Shown: positions 62,408-64,000 of the stretch, one piece after another
Position numbering within the stretch: position 1 is the first letter of the stretch
Layout: each line of letters opens with the position of its first letter
Assembly: GCA_031551725.1 (NCBI GenBank)
Contig: JAVBNF010000002.1
Coordinates: 7,895 to 71,894, forward strand
Length of the DNA: 64,000 nucleotides
Direction of reading: 5' to 3'
Source: JAVBNF01 sp031551725
GTDB lineage: Bacteria > Bacteroidota > Bacteroidia > Bacteroidales > P3
Translations under genes and position numbers: made by a program
The notes under the pieces: generated by a model
What the model was told of the DNA's origin: nothing
Database searches by the model: none
The model's input: the letters and a program-made list of their open reading frames with translations, nothing else

Positions 62408-62437
62408 TAAAGATACAAAAATATCAGCAAATGCAAA
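62408..62437 (-). promoter_or_regulatory. Promoter of the cas12a-cas4-cas1-cas2 operon
   Basis: On the minus strand TTTG (plus CAAA 62434-62437), 18-nt spacer, TATCTTTA (plus 62408-62415), one base off consensus, about 34 nt before the cas12a ATG. Confidence 0.6.
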
Positions 62438-62495
62438 AAATCAAGCAGTGTTCTTGTCTTACATTTCTGTTTTTCTGCGAAATTACTTTTTTATT

Positions 62496-62545
62496 TTGAC
62501 AATTCTTGACAAAATAAAATAAAATATAATTGTCATAAGTTGACA
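62496..62545. promoter_or_regulatory. Repeated TTGACA motifs between cas12a and the HIRAN gene (possible operator)
   Basis: TTGACA at 62496-62501, 62506-62511 and 62540-62545, with the inverted copy TGTCA at 62531-62535. TGACAATT (62497-62504) and AATTGTCA (62528-62535) are a perfect 8-bp inverted repeat. The spacing suggests a multi-site operator, for example for the nearby WYL protein; this is inference. Confidence 0.45.
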
Positions 62546-62584
62546 AAATATTTACGGAATTTTGCAACATCAAAATAACACATC

Positions 62585-62905
62585 ATGAAAAGAAAACATT
62601 TTATTAATTTCGATATTGCAGGCTTTACTTATTGGGAAGGCGCTTTGGTGTTCAATGAGTTGAATATAGGAACTGTTTTGCAATTAAAACAGGAGCCAGA
62701 CAACAAATTCGATCCGTATGCAGTTGCGATCTATTATGGAGAGTATAAATTGGGTTTTGTTCCGCGCAAAGAAAATCTGCAGATAAGCAAATTGCTTGAA
62801 ATGGGGTATGGGTCAATTTTCGAAATACTTATACAACGAATAAACGCCAATGAAGATCCCGAAAATCAGATCGGTGCAATTATTTATTTGAAAGAATCCA
62901 AATGA
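62585..62905 (+). CDS. Small HIRAN-domain protein
   Basis: 106 aa consisting of little more than a HIRAN domain: FDIAGFTYWEGALVFNEL, LKQEPDNKFDPYAVAIYY, YKLGFVPRKEN. In HLTF/Rad5 this domain binds 3' DNA ends; stand-alone bacterial forms are uncharacterised. Divergent from cas12a across 210 bp and followed 51 bp later by the WYL gene, so a link to CRISPR immunity or its control is possible but unproven. Confidence 0.85.
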   Translation: MKRKHFINFDIAGFTYWEGALVFNELNIGTVLQLKQEPDNKFDPYAVAIYYGEYKLGFVPRKENLQISKLLEMGYGSIFEILIQRINANEDPENQIGAIIYLKESK

Positions 62906-62932
62906 CTGTGACGCAAATTGTCCGGAAAATTG

Positions 62933-62940
62933 TACCTTTG
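62933..62940 (+). promoter_or_regulatory. -7 box of the WYL gene (TACCTTTG)
   Basis: Lies 16 nt before the ATG at 62957, followed by TGTCAAAATC, which resembles the TTGACA/TGTCA motifs upstream of the HIRAN gene, so autoregulation is possible. Confidence 0.6.
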
Positions 62941-62956
62941 TGTCAAAATCTAAATC

Positions 62957-63859
62957 ATGGATCAACCCAAACTTGAACGCCTTTTGCGATTAATGATGAT
63001 GCTCACATCGAATAGCCGATACACCATTGATGATATCGCCGAACGATTAGAAATGTCGCCACGAACAGTTTATCGATACATTGATACGTTTCGAGATGCT
63101 GGTTTTTTGATTAAGAAAAACGCTGCAATTTTTAAACTTGATAAATCATCACCCTATTTCAAGGATATCACACAATTGGTGCATTTTACCGAAGAAGAAG
63201 CCTGTATTCTGAAATCTGCAATTGAAAGTATTGACGAAACCAATTTGCTCAAACAGAATTTAAAGAAAAAACTCTATTCCGTGTACGATTATAAAATGCT
63301 TGCAGATACGGTTGTAAAAGGAAAACATGGCGAAAATGTGCGCGCTTTGATTGATGCAATTGAACAAAAAAAACAAATCGTTCTTCATAATTACAGTTCT
63401 GCGCATAGCAATTCGGTGCGTGATCGGTTGGTGGAGCCTTTTGAGTTCACCACTAATTACATACAAATTTGGTGCTACGATCATGAAACGAAACGTAACA
63501 AGGTGTTTAAGGTGTCGCGTATTGCATCGGTTGAGGTTTTGTCTCAAAAATGGGAGCATGAAGACTTACACCAAAAGCAGTTTATGGATATATTCCGAAC
63601 AAGCGGCAATAAAAAATATTCGGTAAAAATAAAAATGAATGTCAGGGCAGCAAATTTGCTGTTTGAAGAATATCCATTGGCTGAAATCTCAACAACTAAA
63701 TCCAATGACAATGAGTATTTGCTCGAAACACAAGTGTCCGGATTTGAAGGAGTAGGGCGTTTCGTGATGGGGCTGCTCAAGGATGTTGAAGTGCTCAAAC
63801 CTGTTGCTTTTAAACGTTTTCTAAAGGCTAAAATGCAAGCTCCAAGATGGTTGAACTAA
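62957..63859 (+). CDS. WYL-domain transcriptional regulator (YafY-like)
   Basis: 300 aa. N-terminal winged HTH (YTIDDIAERLEMSPRTVYRY, about 23-42), middle WYL domain (KQIVLHNYSSAHSNSVRDRL, VEPFEFTTNYIQIWCYD), C-terminal WCX domain. WYL proteins sense ligands, often nucleic acids, and control CRISPR, BREX and other defence loci in several bacteria. Located just beyond the HIRAN gene and cas12a; regulation of this locus is a reasonable but untested inference. Confidence 0.9.
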   Translation: MDQPKLERLLRLMMMLTSNSRYTIDDIAERLEMSPRTVYRYIDTFRDAGFLIKKNAAIFKLDKSSPYFKDITQLVHFTEEEACILKSAIESIDETNLLKQNLKKKLYSVYDYKMLADTVVKGKHGENVRALIDAIEQKKQIVLHNYSSAHSNSVRDRLVEPFEFTTNYIQIWCYDHETKRNKVFKVSRIASVEVLSQKWEHEDLHQKQFMDIFRTSGNKKYSVKIKMNVRAANLLFEEYPLAEISTTKSNDNEYLLETQVSGFEGVGRFVMGLLKDVEVLKPVAFKRFLKAKMQAPRWLN

Positions 63860-63906
63860 AGTGTAAAGTCAATTAGTAAATGCATAAAATGCGTAAAAAT
63901 AAAAAA

Positions 63907-63924
63907 GGAGAGCAAAAACTCTCC
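63907..63924 (+). terminator. Hairpin downstream of the WYL gene
   Basis: GGAGAG-CAAAAA-CTCTCC between A-rich and TTAG flanks; 47 bp after the stop. The T-run is short. It may also lie near the left end of the mobile element beginning after it. Confidence 0.5.
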
Positions 63925-63942
63925 TTAGTCGAGTAAAAGTTT

Positions 63943-63950
63943 TATCTTTG
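63943..63950 (+). promoter_or_regulatory. -7 box (TATCTTTG) before the truncated transposase
   Basis: TATCTTTG followed by C, 22 nt before the ATG at 63973. Confidence 0.55.
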
Positions 63951-63972
63951 CGGTCTCCCCAGACTTGAAAAT

Positions 63973-64000
63973 ATGAAACACTTTACTCGGGAACAAAGAT
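63973..64000 (+). CDS. Start of a probable IS30-family transposase (cut by window end)
   Basis: Only nine codons are visible, MKHFTREQR, which resembles the conserved MKHLTxEQRY start of Bacteroidota IS30 transposases. With so few residues the call is tentative. If correct, an insertion sequence borders the CRISPR-Cas/WYL region. Confidence 0.4.

Noticed and set aside
62375..62584. tracrRNA or Cas-regulating repeat-like RNA next to the cas12a promoter
   Set aside because: No stretch resembling AATTTCTAC...GTAGAT is found in this gap on either strand, and Cas12a does not require a tracrRNA.

Overview
The window is a Bacteroidota chromosome segment, most likely Bacteroidales. The evidence is gene content (type IX secretion-style C-terminal domains, the gliding lipoprotein GldH, TamL, RicT, FISUMP-domain proteins) and repeated -7 boxes of the form TAnnTTTG, the sigma-factor signature of this phylum. 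No rRNA is present; one tRNA-Ala(UGC) is seen.

Layout. 1-4.4 kb: the end of a large secreted VCBS/CHU_C protein, then prmC and truA. 4.4-7.3 kb: a repeat-rich stretch, a structured leader RNA and a secreted FISUMP/glycine-rich protein. 7.4-20.7 kb: housekeeping genes dnaX, a zapB-like gene, zapA, a probable 6S RNA, rny, a thioesterase, dnaA, an RsmI-like methylase, rarA, ricT, gldH and a class A PBP, followed by an ORF6N gene. 21.5-40.4 kb: one long ribosomal superoperon (str, S10, spc and alpha parts, rpsL to rplQ) ending in a strong terminator. 40.5-54.4 kb: rarD, mnmA, a second FISUMP gene with a second copy of the structured leader, a PagL-like enzyme, tRNA-Ala, two YitT proteins, fba, and an envelope/cofactor operon (porin-like, TamL, acyltransferase, queD, apbE). 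55.1-62.4 kb: a complete type V-A CRISPR-Cas locus (12-repeat array, cas2, cas1, cas4, cas12a), all read on the minus strand. 62.6-63.9 kb: divergent HIRAN and WYL genes. The last 28 bases look like the start of an IS30-type transposase.

The two most interesting signals are these. First, a roughly 165-nt structured RNA is present in two copies about 38 kb apart, each in a leader of about 275 nt in front of a FISUMP secreted-protein gene. The stems are kept while their sequences change, and a strand near the end can pair in two mutually exclusive ways, as in a riboswitch or attenuator. Second, the Cas12a is unusually large (1515 aa). It has an intact RuvC/Nuc active site, an extra charged segment in REC1 and an inserted coiled coil of about 65 residues between WED and PI. 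It is divergent from a HIRAN-WYL gene pair across a promoter region with repeated TTGACA motifs.

The genome also carries several families of short palindromes and low-complexity tandem repeats. Some have entered coding sequence (prmC, truA, dnaX, ricT, the first FISUMP gene, the ORF6N gene).

All family names come from motif recognition by eye; no database search was run.
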